Source of the DNA: Ascaris suum
Lineage: Eukaryota; Nematoda; Chromadorea; Rhabditida; Ascarididae
Direction of reading: 5' to 3'
Assembly (NCBI GenBank): GCA_013433145.1
Contig: CM024180.1
Coordinates: forward strand, 434,001-498,000
DNA: 64,000 nt
Position numbers and translations under genes: made by a program. A model generated the notes under the pieces. The model ran no database searches and was not told the origin of the DNA. It worked only from the letters and a program-made list of their open reading frames with translations. Of the stretch, positions 1 through 17,600 are shown in pieces (the first letter of the stretch is position 1; each line of letters begins with the position of its first letter).

Positions 1-4958
<4,958 letters not shown>

Positions 4959-5182
4959 TCACATTAAGAAAAAAAAAAGATGTCCGCTGAAGACAAAATT
5001 TATTGGGATGGCGCAAGTGTCACACAGCGAGACATATTCGGAGTCATTCTTAGCCTTCGAATAGCACAGATCTAGCAATAAGCCGCCCACGTGTGATTGT
5101 ATAGTTTCCTTCTGTCCTTCGTTCAAAGGTGTTCTTGCATTGTCATGATATCTGTTGGCATTATTATCGGCCAAATGTAGAA
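4959..5182 (-). CDS. Exon-like fragment, unidentified
   Basis: The minus strand has an open frame of about 70 codons with mixed, protein-like composition, including GQKETIQSHVGGLLLDLC and, further on, CDTCAIP. A possible splice acceptor (TTTCTGATAAG) lies just upstream at 5183-5184 and candidate donors lie before the frame closes at 4959. I do not recognise the family. It could be an exon of a minus-strand gene that also includes the fragments at 6.9, 7.2 and 8.1 kb, but the phases between them could not be checked. Confidence 0.28.
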
Positions 5183-6861
5183 CTTATCAGAAATATCAGC
5201 AAACGAAAAAGCGTAATCAATCTCATATCACTGAAAGATGAATGATATGATTTGCTGCAATCCTTTCTATCCATTAGCACATATTGCTTTCTCCGACTCC
5301 TTTCCTGTTTGCGTTGGATGGTTTACCAGCGCATTACCTGTCCCGTTTTAAATAGCCTACTACCTGTAAAAATGCCCAATGTTTCCTTGTACCAATTGAT
5401 TCAATGTACAATTGGTGGATGAAAGATGCTCAAAATTCCAATGATAATTCCGTTCAGGTCTCTTATGTCCAAATCACGACAGAAGTTGACTGTTAGAAAT
5501 GATCAAAAATAAATCGATAATGCAGGTCATATTTTGCGTACTGTCTTCCCGGTATTGGTTGCCAATTCTAAGATGCTATAAACAATGATGATAATATTGT
5601 GCAAAAAAAGTTTGCATATTGCCTTTTGAATGTTATATAGAAGGCATATTTCAGGAAATTAATGACGCCTGTTTAGCTGTTTACTATTTACAGGTAATAT
5701 GCTCAAGTTTTTTGCCTATAGAGTTGGAATATGACCTTTTAAGTGTTGAGATGTTTCAAAAGTTTTTCGAAAATTCGCCCAACGAGAAATTTAAAATATA
5801 ACCTTTAGGAGAAAAACATTGTGTGTGTATGTGTATGTGTGTGTGTGTGTGTGGCGTCGTTTTCGTTCTCCTTTATGCGTTCTCCTTTCAGTCTTCCTTT
5901 CCCAGGTCCACTCCTTAGTCCCCACTCGCTTCGACCCATCCTTATCTCAAGCTATTATTCGATTTTAGCGCACATACACGCACACTAATAAATTCAAACA
6001 ATTCTCTAAGCTTGCCAGTCGTATTGAAGTGTTGTTTATGAAACTCTTGAAATGTTTTCAATAGATCAGTTTTTAGTAATAAAGTTTTTTAACCTAATTT
6101 TTATATTTTCTGCATATTTATAGCAATATCCGACTTGATTTATTGAACTACTATCACTGATGCAATTAGAGGCGCCCAAAATTTTGAACTTTATAGCACA
6201 TGAGTATTTTTTGGTGTCTCAGTTGTGTGATCGGCATGTAAAATTCGCATATATCAACACTTCACAAAACAATAAATTGCAGTTTATTACTAGTGCAATA
6301 AAAAAGTGATGACTATATCAATAAATAACAAATGATTGTGTTAGACTGACAAATATTACACTAAAAAAAAAAAAATAAATTTAACACATAGTTGTGTTAT
6401 ATATTACAATAACATAAGATAACTATATAGAAATATTTAAATGAGCTCGCATTATTTGAACAGATCATTTATTGATAAGTTCGTCACAGATGAGATCGAA
6501 CTCTAATTGCATGAAATCGATACACGAGTTCAATGTGATTTGTACTTGTGCAAATAGATATTTACATGCGTATCATTATTTACAGTTTGTTGTTTCATAC
6601 ACATAAGTTCACGCTGATAAGCTTATGACAACAATTCCTAATATAGCTCAAAAATGAAGCATATTTTCCAGTACGTTTCACTCGTTCCGTATTAGATTAG
6701 CTTTCTACCATTCCCCCTCCCCAACCCCCCCCCCCACTGCTTTCTTAGGGTTGTAGTTCTTATCTATCGGAAAGGTTTATCCATAAAAACCTCTTGATGA
6801 AGACGGGTTTTCGAAATAAAAATAGAGTCGCCGTGCTGACTATGTGGAAACTCGGCGTCGT

Positions 6862-7032
6862 TTTATACACATCGAGTGCTGGAACTTGCAACGTAAATAA
6901 TATAATAAATGAAACAAAATATATTCAATTGACGCTCTAAACAATATTTTCTTTCGAAATGATCCTCTGCCTCGATCAGGACGCATATTCCAACGAACGC
7001 TCCGCTCAGCGTGTGCAGTAAAATTGCTACTG
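6862..7032 (-). CDS. Exon-like fragment with a hydrophobic segment, unidentified
   Basis: A minus-strand frame opens after a CAACAG acceptor at 7033-7034. It encodes a hydrophobic stretch (AVAILLHTLSGAFVGICV) followed by charged residues, which would suit a transmembrane helix. It stays open to a stop at 6862-6864. A second minus-strand frame is also open across this stretch, so the assignment is weak. No family was recognised. Confidence 0.22.
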
Positions 7033-7175
7033 CTGTTGCGATGTTCCCACGATAGCAGCATTGATTTGCAAAATTAGTAATAGAAATGCAAGCATAACGC
7101 TTGCTTGTTACTCATCTATCACGTTCTTTGTGGATGTCGTTTCGTGGATACGTAAGTAACATAGTCTCTCATGAA

Positions 7176-7370
7176 TCAGGCACCATTTCGTGCAATTGCA
7201 ACTTGCTTTATTCCACCTAAACGACCAGTATGAAAGCGATCGGCGGTCAATCGACGACGATTATGATGTTGAATTTCCGATATATAGGTAGCATTCATCG
7301 TTTGCGAATGATGACCAATAAATCCATTTGCTAATGAGATATCATCAACAGACATAACAATATGGATCAT
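7176..7370 (-). CDS. Exon-like fragment, unidentified
   Basis: A minus-strand frame of about 64 codons, with protein-like composition (for example DDISLANGFIGHHSQT and then TYISEIQHHNRRRLTADRF), lies downstream of an acceptor-like TAATCCAG near 7373. A candidate donor, TTAG|GTGGAA, lies near 7207. The region immediately 5' reads NDPYCYVC in another frame; one missing base would join the two and resemble the start of a C2-type domain, but that is a guess. No firm identification. Confidence 0.25.
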   Translation of the reverse strand: MIHIVMSVDDISLANGFIGHHSQTMNATYISEIQHHNRRRLTADRFHTGRLGGIKQVAIARNGA

Positions 7371-8077
7371 TTGCCTGGATTATGCGTCGTCCAGATAAAA
7401 TGATTTAAGGACTTAATAATGAGCAAACAATTAGCGCTCACCACAATAGTTTAGTTCTATAAGAGAACTAGCATGATGGTGCTATGTCGACGAGGTTATA
7501 TATGCGTTGTGGAACACGGAACATTATGGTCACGCCTACTTCGGAGTGGCCACTAATCAATTTATATTGACAGAATGTAGCGCATTTTGGCAATTCGCAC
7601 GTTGATCGTCATTAGATCGAAGCGAAACATCAAACGTTATATTTATATGCATTTTTGCAAGTTTTTTTTTTTTGCAATAATAAATGCTCATTGCAATAAT
7701 GCAATAATAAATGCAAATTTATAAACTATTTCTATGTATGCGTTTAGAGGTATGCTTGTAAGTATGTATATGTGCCATCTACAACTTGCAAACCACTAGA
7801 AGTAACGCCATGGGATTCGAAAGTTTAGACTGAAGATATTCTGCATCATTGCTAACCGAATCTTTAAAGGTTTTCACAAAAGCGAATATCACGGTAGTTC
7901 CACATCGTGCGTTTATAGGCATCCGTGCAGCAATTTCAATTCGCAAAGCATAACGAGCCACCGAACATGTGTGATTTGATAAGCGAAGTTAACATGGAGA
8001 GATACATTTATTTGTTATCTTCGAACATCCAAGAAGGATGTTTTGTTGCATTCTTATTATTTCTTGTACTTTAACCT

Positions 8078-8171
8078 TCAAGAACGCCACTGAGATAGCT
8101 TATCAGGCCACAACGGATCGTAATCTTGCATATTCGAGTTAGGAGTGATTTGCACGCAACGCCTTGAATCG
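8078..8171 (-). CDS. Exon-like fragment, unidentified
   Basis: A good acceptor (CTTTCAACAG) at 8172-8173 precedes a short frame reading CVQITPNSNMQDYDPLWPDK and then LSQWRS before a stop at 8078. The alternative frame is also open and ends at a donor-like GAAG|GTTAAAG, so the reading frame is not settled. It may belong with the other minus-strand fragments between 4.9 and 8.2 kb. Confidence 0.22.
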
Positions 8172-11100
8172 CTGTTGAAAGATATGAAGAAATAGCTGGT
8201 AAGTCGACTTGAGTGACCGGTCCTGCAGTCTACCAAGAAGGTTTTTCCCTGTTGTTGAAATACATTTTGAGATGTACGCATCTATTGATCTCATAACTAT
8301 CTAAGCAATAAACGGGAATAGTAGAAAGTATACCATTGTTGATATTACAAGAGATAAAACTTCCTACCTTAAATTACATCGTTTTCGAATATGGTTCTTA
8401 TAGGGGAACATGCTTGGTATTAACTATCGGCCACATTTCGAGTTATAACACTCTACTGTGTTATCCATAAGAAGCGATTTGTCATTTTGATTGACTGTCA
8501 ATCAGCCGCTAATATTTGAATTCATCCTCAAAGCAATATTGACAAGAGATGTTTTTTTGAAAGTGGCATTGCATTGATAACTACAATTTCTTCACTTTTC
8601 TGCATTTTATTGACGCGGAATGAAAAATTTTTGTTTATACGTTGTGAAAACGAATTCGTTGCAATGATTCTAGATTAGACTGCTTCTCCAGTTTATGATT
8701 GTAGCTGCATGTCGATTATAGGTTCGGTGCGACCATGCTGCTTGACTCCGTCCTGCCGGCCGACTTCACCTCGCATCCTCGCCGAGACAGCGACGGTGGA
8801 ATAAGTTGCAGTTCTACTCCTGAGCAGGAAAGGTGAATCGAATCGCCAGCACCCAGCCAGACCCTAAGCCCCCCTAACCTTTACATGGCTTAACAACTTC
8901 TCTTTTTAAGCGGTGTCGATATAAAGAGCCATTCATTCGTAATAAATTCTTTGTTGGTAATACAAAGTAAAGCGAAGCAAAGCAAGCTGTTTCCAATGTT
9001 TTCGAGTAGATTTCAGCAATGGAAACCGAACAAGGGAGGAGCAATATCACTATGATGATGATGTTTTTTGTGAGTTAAAAATTTCCCTGGGAAGTAGTTT
9101 ATTGTTGCTCCTTTCAGGTTATGCGAATAACGGAGAGGTGTTTTCCTCTCCAGTCTCCAAATATTTTCCTACTTGCTCATATTTTGCTGTTTTTCATTCT
9201 TTGCTTTGTGTAACTTTCTTATATTAACGTCTTATTTGCATATGAAAATATTTGTATCGTTCTCATCCGATGCCTTCAATTAAGGGAACCACGAAAGGTA
9301 ACGTTTAAAAGATTCATTAGATATAGCAAACATACTACAATACAAGTTTCAATACTATATTTCATATTCGTTCATGAATATCGAAAAAACTAGAGGCGTT
9401 GAAAATTTTTCGTGGATTTTACAACGGCCGAATTCTGCAAGTGGTTTATTTGTGGAAGGGTCTGATGTGTTCATTCCGATTGATCACAATATAAAATTTT
9501 TCTAAAACACTTGGATTGAAATATTTTATTTGCTTTTGATAGCTTCTGAAAGTGGTCAGATAAAACTGCAATTTTTTAAAGATACGTATCGTGCATACTA
9601 ATACAGTGAGATTCTCTCTCTCACTAAATATATATTCATGAATTTAGCACACAAGGCAAAAATACAAAAGCACATAGCGAGCGAGCCATTCTGTGGTGTG
9701 TTTGCTCTTCGTCTGAGTGGGAAAATTCAGAAGATCGATTTTATTTGATTGTATTTTATAAAATTCCAAAAGAAAAAAAAAATTTTTTTCCTTGCGTTTC
9801 CCCTTTAGAATATTCGAAACACTGGCAGTGTCATACTTAGATATCAACGGTGAGGATTTAATACATGTAGAACTGATTAGCCTTTGATACAATCGATTAA
9901 ACGCACATGCCAAAATATGCGTGATAGGAAACATCGTGATGCTTTTTTCCATTTTATGAATATCATAGGCGGACTTTTGGAGGATAGAAATGATCGTTCA
10001 ATGTTGCAATGTACTCGAGAAGGGAATGTGTGTCGTTATAAAATTATATACGCATGTATTTTAAAGCATGCTTAACATCATTCATAAGTGAATACAAAAA
10101 TAAATGCAATAAGTCGTATGGAGAACTTTCAATCAGCTGATTCGTTAAGTTATGTGCATTTGAAATCTGTAATTCTCTCATTAAGCTGTCCGCAAACCGT
10201 ATACGATTCGAGAATGCTCTTCAAGTAGAGCAAAAGTTGATTAAATAATGGAGGGTCTGAATCATATGGCTGATGATTCACATTGGCACTACTACTGCAA
10301 TACTTTTAATGAGCTCGAATTTAGTGCTATCAGAATGCGTTATGACAAGAAAAATGAAATCCGAATGCTTCTACTAAAATCCATCAAACTCGCAGTCAGA
10401 AAGCCTCGGTCTCGTTCGTCCACATCACAGTTATGCTGGTCAACTACTTGTTACAAATCTCACTAACGATACTATATAATTTTTCCTAAAATTTGTCACA
10501 TGCTATTCATATCGTTGGATTTGTCTAACTGAACAGATGCCTTCCTTCGTATGTATCCATATTCTCTCTTGTAAGCCACATTCTACGGTCGGTAGTGCAT
10601 TTTCATCTTTACATATTGTCTTGCTTTATTTTTCTAATATGCTTTCTATCCATTTTTAATTCCTCTCTAAATATGTAAAACTATGCTGATACTTTCCTCA
10701 AAGCTGCACCACCATTCTATTTCCGGCATGATGATATTTATTGCAGCTTTATACACTATTATCTGATGGTTTTATTTTATTAGCATATAGAAGTGTTCTT
10801 CACATGAAACTAATCAGGTTATTTTTCATCAGATACCTCCATGATTCAATTGTAATATTTGCATTAACATTCACGAATCAATTCCTTTATTTCATATGTT
10901 GATAATATGAGTTTAAAAAAAAGCATTCAAAAATTTCATAAGAAAATAAATTGATTTATAAATAAATGTATTACAGTCGATTTCTACTAGTTTATTGCTG
11001 AAGATTTGATTAGCAACAATGCTTTCATCATTTCTCAATCATTCTCTTATTTCAAAAGAAATCAAGCTTATAACGAATCACAACTAAATAAACTTTCAAA

Positions 11101-11616
11101 AGAATTCCACATAAATGGTGAATTTTTTCGACTATACACATAAGGGAAGAATGAACCCTTTTGGGAGGACGGGGGGGGGGGGGGGGAATAAACCTCATCG
11201 TATAACTTTAAATGAAATTGACTTTTTTTTGCAGTCTTTCATCGAATCGCTCCATCGAATTACTTCTTAAATTCTATTGTATAGTTTTGAAAAAAATGCT
11301 TATGTTATGATGTGTGCAAAGCTTTTACATGCGCAATTTTTTTCTTCATTGTATCGGTGTTATTTTTATAGCATCGACTAGATGAACGACGCAGATAAGT
11401 GTGTTCTCAACGCGATTATTTCTCGTTATCGCTCATCTGAACGTTAATGAAAGAAAAGAGTTCTATTGAAGGGAAAATAAGAGCAGTGAAAATCGGCGCA
11501 AATGTCTTCATAAAAATTTATCAATTGAATTCTCTCTCTTATAAAACTATTCATTTTTCTTCAATGATAGCTGTTTGATCTAAGCGTGGTAAGCAATAAT
11601 CTCAAGCTTGAAATAA
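8172..11616. other. Intergenic, no gene supported
   Basis: No recognisable exon was found. The stretch is A+T-rich with a 16-base G homopolymer at 11171-11186. On the minus strand near 9695 an ATG after CACCACAG starts a short hydrophobic frame (MARSLCAFVFLP), which could be a signal-peptide exon but has no partner exon I can name. Confidence 0.4.
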
Positions 11617-14600
11617 TCATAGAAATAAGACTGCAAGAATTGCAACGAAAACTATAATCACATCAATGCAGAAATACTTAATCGTATCAAATTTAGCACC
11701 TTCGACGTTCAGTTCAGGAAGTGAGCCAAATTTCGCAACAAAATTCGTCCATTTCACAAGCTGCTCACGTGGCTTATTCGGTTTACTGTTAATTATAGCT
11801 GAGAGACGTTTTGCCGCATTTCTATATCTAAAAATATTTTCGTTATAATTCAACTTCAAATGTTATTGCTCCCGAATATTTTAAATTTCTCGTTAACTTT
11901 GGTATTTAATTTATCGAGTAATATATTTAAAGCTTCCATTAATTAACTGATATATTTGAAGAGTTAGCGTCTCTTATTATTGCCGAATTTCGAATTTCTT
12001 CTCTTTCGAAGTTGATGATTTGCGGATATTACTGTATGACCTTACTATATAACTTCAAATATTACTGTATAACTTTAAATTTCTATATAACTTTATATAG
12101 AAATAACTACCTCCACATATTTTTGTGGTAGTTAGAGTCCATTAGAATTTACTGAATATTATGAAATTTCTATGCTCAATAACTTCACAAATAAATTTCC
12201 ATTTCGCTTTTGCAAATGTGTATTTAAAATTTTTTTTTCTAATATTCTATGCCGAAACTTTTGGGGATTAATTATCGAGTTTTTCCTTCAATTTGAAATG
12301 GATGGATGCCGACGAGTAATCACAGCGATTCGCTGTGATTTGCTTAAAATTCTTATGCTCATTGGATCAATACTGTCATTTAATCTGTAGAAAGAAAGCA
12401 CTTTAATTTTTTTTTAATTTACGTCTTAAAAAAAGGATCGATGGTTGTCCCATTATCGTCCATCCATCATGATGTATTGCTATAAAACGCGCAGTTGCAA
12501 TTGTTATTGCAAAAAAAAATTTGAAAAGCATTTTGTACACCTCAGAAAATTGTTTTCCCTCAAAAAACCCTCAGAAAATTAATGAAAATATAAGGTCTTA
12601 CAATTACAAAAAAAAAACAACACAACATTAATAAAGGAGCTTACTTGTCATTATTGAGGAGTTCACTGATTGCTGCTGTCAATTTCTCATAATTCATCTC
12701 GTATTTTTGTAGACTTAATCCTATTCCTCTCATTTCCGCTGAACGTGCATTACGAAATTGATCGCCAAAAAATGGAATTGCAAGTAATGGAACACCTCGA
12801 ATTGCCGCCTCTAACATTCCAAAGAATCCGCCATGCATAACGAATAATCGAAGTCGAGGATGACCTGAAAAATAAATCTGTAGATTCAAATTGCAATCAT
12901 GTAAATTAATACTCTCTTAAGCATTGACAAATGCATTTTTTTACTTGTAATTGAGGCGATTTTTTTGCGCTGTTAAAGTCCATAGAATTGCATCTTGCCA
13001 CGCTTATGTATTTCTTCGATAGTGAATGTGCTGTGGAGATTGCAAGTTAAACAAACTTCCTGTGAAATGTGTTCCACTGTACATTAGACATAGATAAAGG
13101 CAACTTTTTTTTTCTCGTTTAATTCCACAAGAGAACTTGCAATTAAGTTTTCTATCAATTCGAATATTTTTATAGATTTTAATGTTCTGTATTTCCGGAT
13201 CAATTTTAATTGCATACAGATTGAAAAGGTTAATATTTGAGTTTTTCAATTGCAGAAATTTCGCACGATTTCCCGATAAATTCAGTTTTTCAAATGCATA
13301 ATTTATTTTGCAAGCGGAAATTGCGAATTGCAAACTACAAATTGCAAATTGCAATTTATTAAATTAGCAAAAATATACAACATTAATTGCATTGTATATA
13401 GTTGTATACTAGTTTTAAACATTTATCTGCTATTTTAATTGTTTCAGAATGATTTTTTCTTGCACTTTTTTTGCAAATTTTTGCAAAATGATTTGCAATC
13501 TTTTTTTAAAGTATAAGACATGAGTAAATAATTTGCGTTTAAATTTGTTTGCATGATAACAATTGTACCACATTTCTAAAAATATTTGAATAATAAAAGT
13601 TTTTATTAATGGCTTCCTGTCTGGTTTATTATCGTAGTTTGTTCTTTTTTATTGCTTCTGCATAATTTTGTTCGCTGATAAACTTTTTTGATATATGATA
13701 ATGAAGGAGCAGCACCTCGCTATGTGATCATTGCAGTTTCACCGCGTTTTCTTATATCCTAACAAATTCCTTCAAATAGGTCAATTTCACGGGATAAATC
13801 AGATAAAAAAGAATTTCTGCAAAAAATTCAGCTATGTTTATATTATAGAAAGAAAAAAATTGTGAAATTTTTTTGCGCATATTATGAGAAATTTTAATTC
13901 CAATTGAATCCAATTGAATTCATTAATCGTCATAGAATATAATCCCCTATACGAATAAACTATTCATTATTCCAAATGATAATATCTAACCAAGAATATC
14001 AGCTTGTGGCATCCATTTAACCAAATCGACATTTGCAATTTTTTCCGCTAATTGTGGTGATTTTCTATCATTTTCATCCACTTTCATAATGAAGTGATAA
14101 TCGTCGAAATGGGCGAATACTGCAATTGATATATTAGAAATTTTTTTTTCCAGCATATTTATTCGATTTTTTATTTTTCTTTTCATTGAAAAAGAATTTC
14201 ATCTTTAAGAATTATATAAATATAATAATCGAAACGAATAGCCGCTATTACTTTTGATATGGACTTTGCAATTGTCGAATTTTTATAATCGCTATGACAA
14301 TAAAATAATTGAGATACTATTTTTAAAGAGAAACAATATAAATTGTAGCCAATAAAGATATCAATTTTTTTTTTGTATGCGTCGCATATTTTCTAAACAA
14401 AAGATAAATGTGGGAGAGACGATTTTTTTTTGGAAAAAAATTTCGTGGCAAAGAGTGCAATTTTCTTGGTTGGAAAAATATTGATAATGATTATTTTACT
14501 TTCATAGGAACTTTCTATGTTTTAACGTTGCAGCGCTCATTGAGAACGCTTTTAATTCTTACTTTGCAAAAAAAAAAAAATCCTCATCAACGAAAATAAT

Positions 14601-17600
14601 ATTAGTCATAAAATATATAACTTTCAATAATATTTCAATTGATTCTTTTATCAAATGGGTAATATTTGGAGCCAAATTTGATGAAATTCTCTAAATGTCT
14701 AGAAACTTCTAAGCGTTATACTAATAGGAATTCATATGAGTGATAATGGGTCAATATAAGTGAGTTGCCGCATATTGCTCTGACTATGAAAAATGTCGAA
14801 AGATGATCGCTATAGAAGCATTTTGCGCTCAAATTCCGATTCTTTGAATCACATTTATAGCATGAGGAAACCTCAAGCTTAGATAGCAGATATCAATGAT
14901 AGGTTATCACTATATCAGTGCCATTATATAATATATCTATCCGATCAGTCTTTGCTATTACTCCGATTTATTAAATAATTTAGTTAATTAAGTGAAGATA
15001 TTTTAGATATATGGCTAGCGGAAAAGCAATATCCATGATAGTGTCATTTTATTAGCTATAAATGGTTGTTTATCGTAAATATTTTTCTTAGACTAATTTT
15101 TACGATATCACCTTTGAAGAGATCTTGTTTTGTTGAATCGAGAAGCATCGACGATGGTACCCCGTTCCTAACGAAAATAGTACCACTCCTTTTTTACCTT
15201 TCAACAGCATTGTTGAAAATGGCTATAAACAACATTATTTTGATCAAAGAATATTATTTTGTTTTTTATATTCATATACTATAAGCAAATGAGAATATAA
15301 AATACCATCTAAGTGAAAGGTGGCAGTTTACTATGAATGCTTAATAATATATCAAATAATAGCACAGACAGAGTTGTTTTTATTTCTTGAGTTTATCAGT
15401 CGTTATTTGCAGATGGAATGTTGCTGTCGTCTGCTTGTGACAAGTTGATAGCAGCTTTTCATTTATACCAACCTGAGATTGTCATACCTTACAATATTTT
15501 CGTTGCAAAAAACAGGTATTGTGTTCTACCCTTAGGGCACGAAAATACACATAGAGGTAATATCATGTTCAAACTGCGTTAGATGTCACTCAAAAGGAGA
15601 CCTATGCGTTCGTCAAAACTCATCCGGGTATTGTGGAATGACAGCGTTCCTCTCGGCGTCTATAGGAAGTGGAAAAACTAGGATATATAACTGCATAAAA
15701 AATAGCATTCTTTTACAAAAGAAGTGACAATCGTCTCTGTTTCTCCATCGATTAATTCTCCGTATTTGAGTTGGCGTCGAGACGATCCATGCGCCATTTC
15801 ATTGTAACACCAACCCCAAAGTTCCATACTAATAATATTTCAATAGTGATCAGTCATATCAGCGAATTTTGACTTTCGAATGTGATTCATTATGGGTGGT
15901 TAAAACTCGAGCGAACAAAGAATGCTAGGCATAGGTTGTTGAACTTCTAAGTGGGGAATGAAATACCGATTCTAGCGAATACCGAATTTAGAGTACGCGA
16001 GAAAAAAATATTCAATCTCAATTGTGTATGTATTTTAGTCGTTTAATGTAATGATAACCTTATCAATAGCATTGATGTTAATCAAATAAACGATACTTTT
16101 TCCTGAAGATATTCATCATGAAGTTTCGAAGAATTTTTGTTGTTGTGAAAATCGGTTGACGAATTCGATCGACGGATTTTCATCAATTATCGGCATTATT
16201 CCCGAAGGTAACTGTTTATCGAGATTTGCAATTACCAATCGAGGTTTCAACTAGATGCTTATTTTAACTGCCACTTAGCTGTCACTTATGTATAGACTAT
16301 AACCGAAACAAATCGTATAAACTCAAATTCAATCAATAAAATGCACTTGCATATAAGTTAGCAATGTTCGGATTGGTCTATGCAAACAGCATACAAGAGA
16401 ACTGCTGCATTAATTGCTGAGGGAGGTAGTTGAATCAACAATCGGCAACCAAAGGCTTATTAAATATGCAAATTCGATCAATGACGAATACCGTGACCGA
16501 TTGAATGGTAATTAAACGAGTAAATAACTAGCTACTATCATATATGAGCAGATAAATATGCAATTTCCGTAATATCGGCTATTATAAACTATGTCATAAT
16601 TGACTTGATGTAAAAAAATTACTGGACATAGATACTCGTCTGAAATGGAATAATGAAACAGACTGAGCAAACTATAGGTTTTAAATTTTCAGTAATTATT
16701 TGAATAGATTTGAAACTGTATAGAGAACCTCTTGAAGGGGTTTTGAGCTTTCATTGACACCAAGTCCTCCTATATAGATCGTTTTATGAAGAATTGCCTT
16801 GCGACATCAAGAAATTCATCACTATTCACGAAACATAACGCTGATTCGGCAGCAATTTCACGAACATTCTTGAAATTTGCATCGATATATTTGCGGAATT
16901 TTAAAGTGATCAAATCAGTACCACGACGATGGATATAGATCGACGCAAGCCATCTAAAATATGCTAATCTCATCAATAAATTTAATTTTTGAATTTATAT
17001 TTATCTCTTTTATAAATTTATATGTTCAAATCTTCTATAAATTCACCTCGAATATTAGAGTTTACGTTTTGATGAATGACAATTTAGATGCGAAGAATAC
17101 AAATTTATTTATTTTTTAGTGGCATACTGCTGTTTTGAAATTTCAGTGCCAAAAATTTAGAAAGATTCAGAATTTCTTTCAATGAGTAAACGAAAATCTG
17201 TGTAGCCAGAAAAAGTACCGCAAGAAAATCGATTAATTATGGAAATGTTCTAAGAATTTTAGTGTAAATTTAGAGCAGATATCAAAGAGATGAAAAAAAA
17301 TTTTCATTTAATATGTATTAAATAAAGTAGAATTCTTGTGTGCCTTAGATGAAGCTTTCATTGGATTCAAACTTTCAAAAATTTAGTGATCCTGAGAAGA
17401 GGGATCGAGTGGGGTGGACGAGAAACGAGGTGGAGAAGTTAGGATGACGGTGATTTGATGTTTGCACAATAGTTTGTGAATTTTTCGAGAATCAAGCAAA
17501 TAAAACATACAGATACATATTGTACGCTCGTTCCATGAATGACATCCTGCAGCTAAGATTGCTCTCCTCGATAACGGGCACATAGGAAAGAGGTGTTGGC

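Noticed and set aside
14610..14690. Minus-strand frame with IKESIEILLK, first taken as a UGT exon
   Set aside because: Its splice phase does not fit the next exon, while the segment at 15112-15222 (GKKGVVLFSLGT) fits both phase and family.
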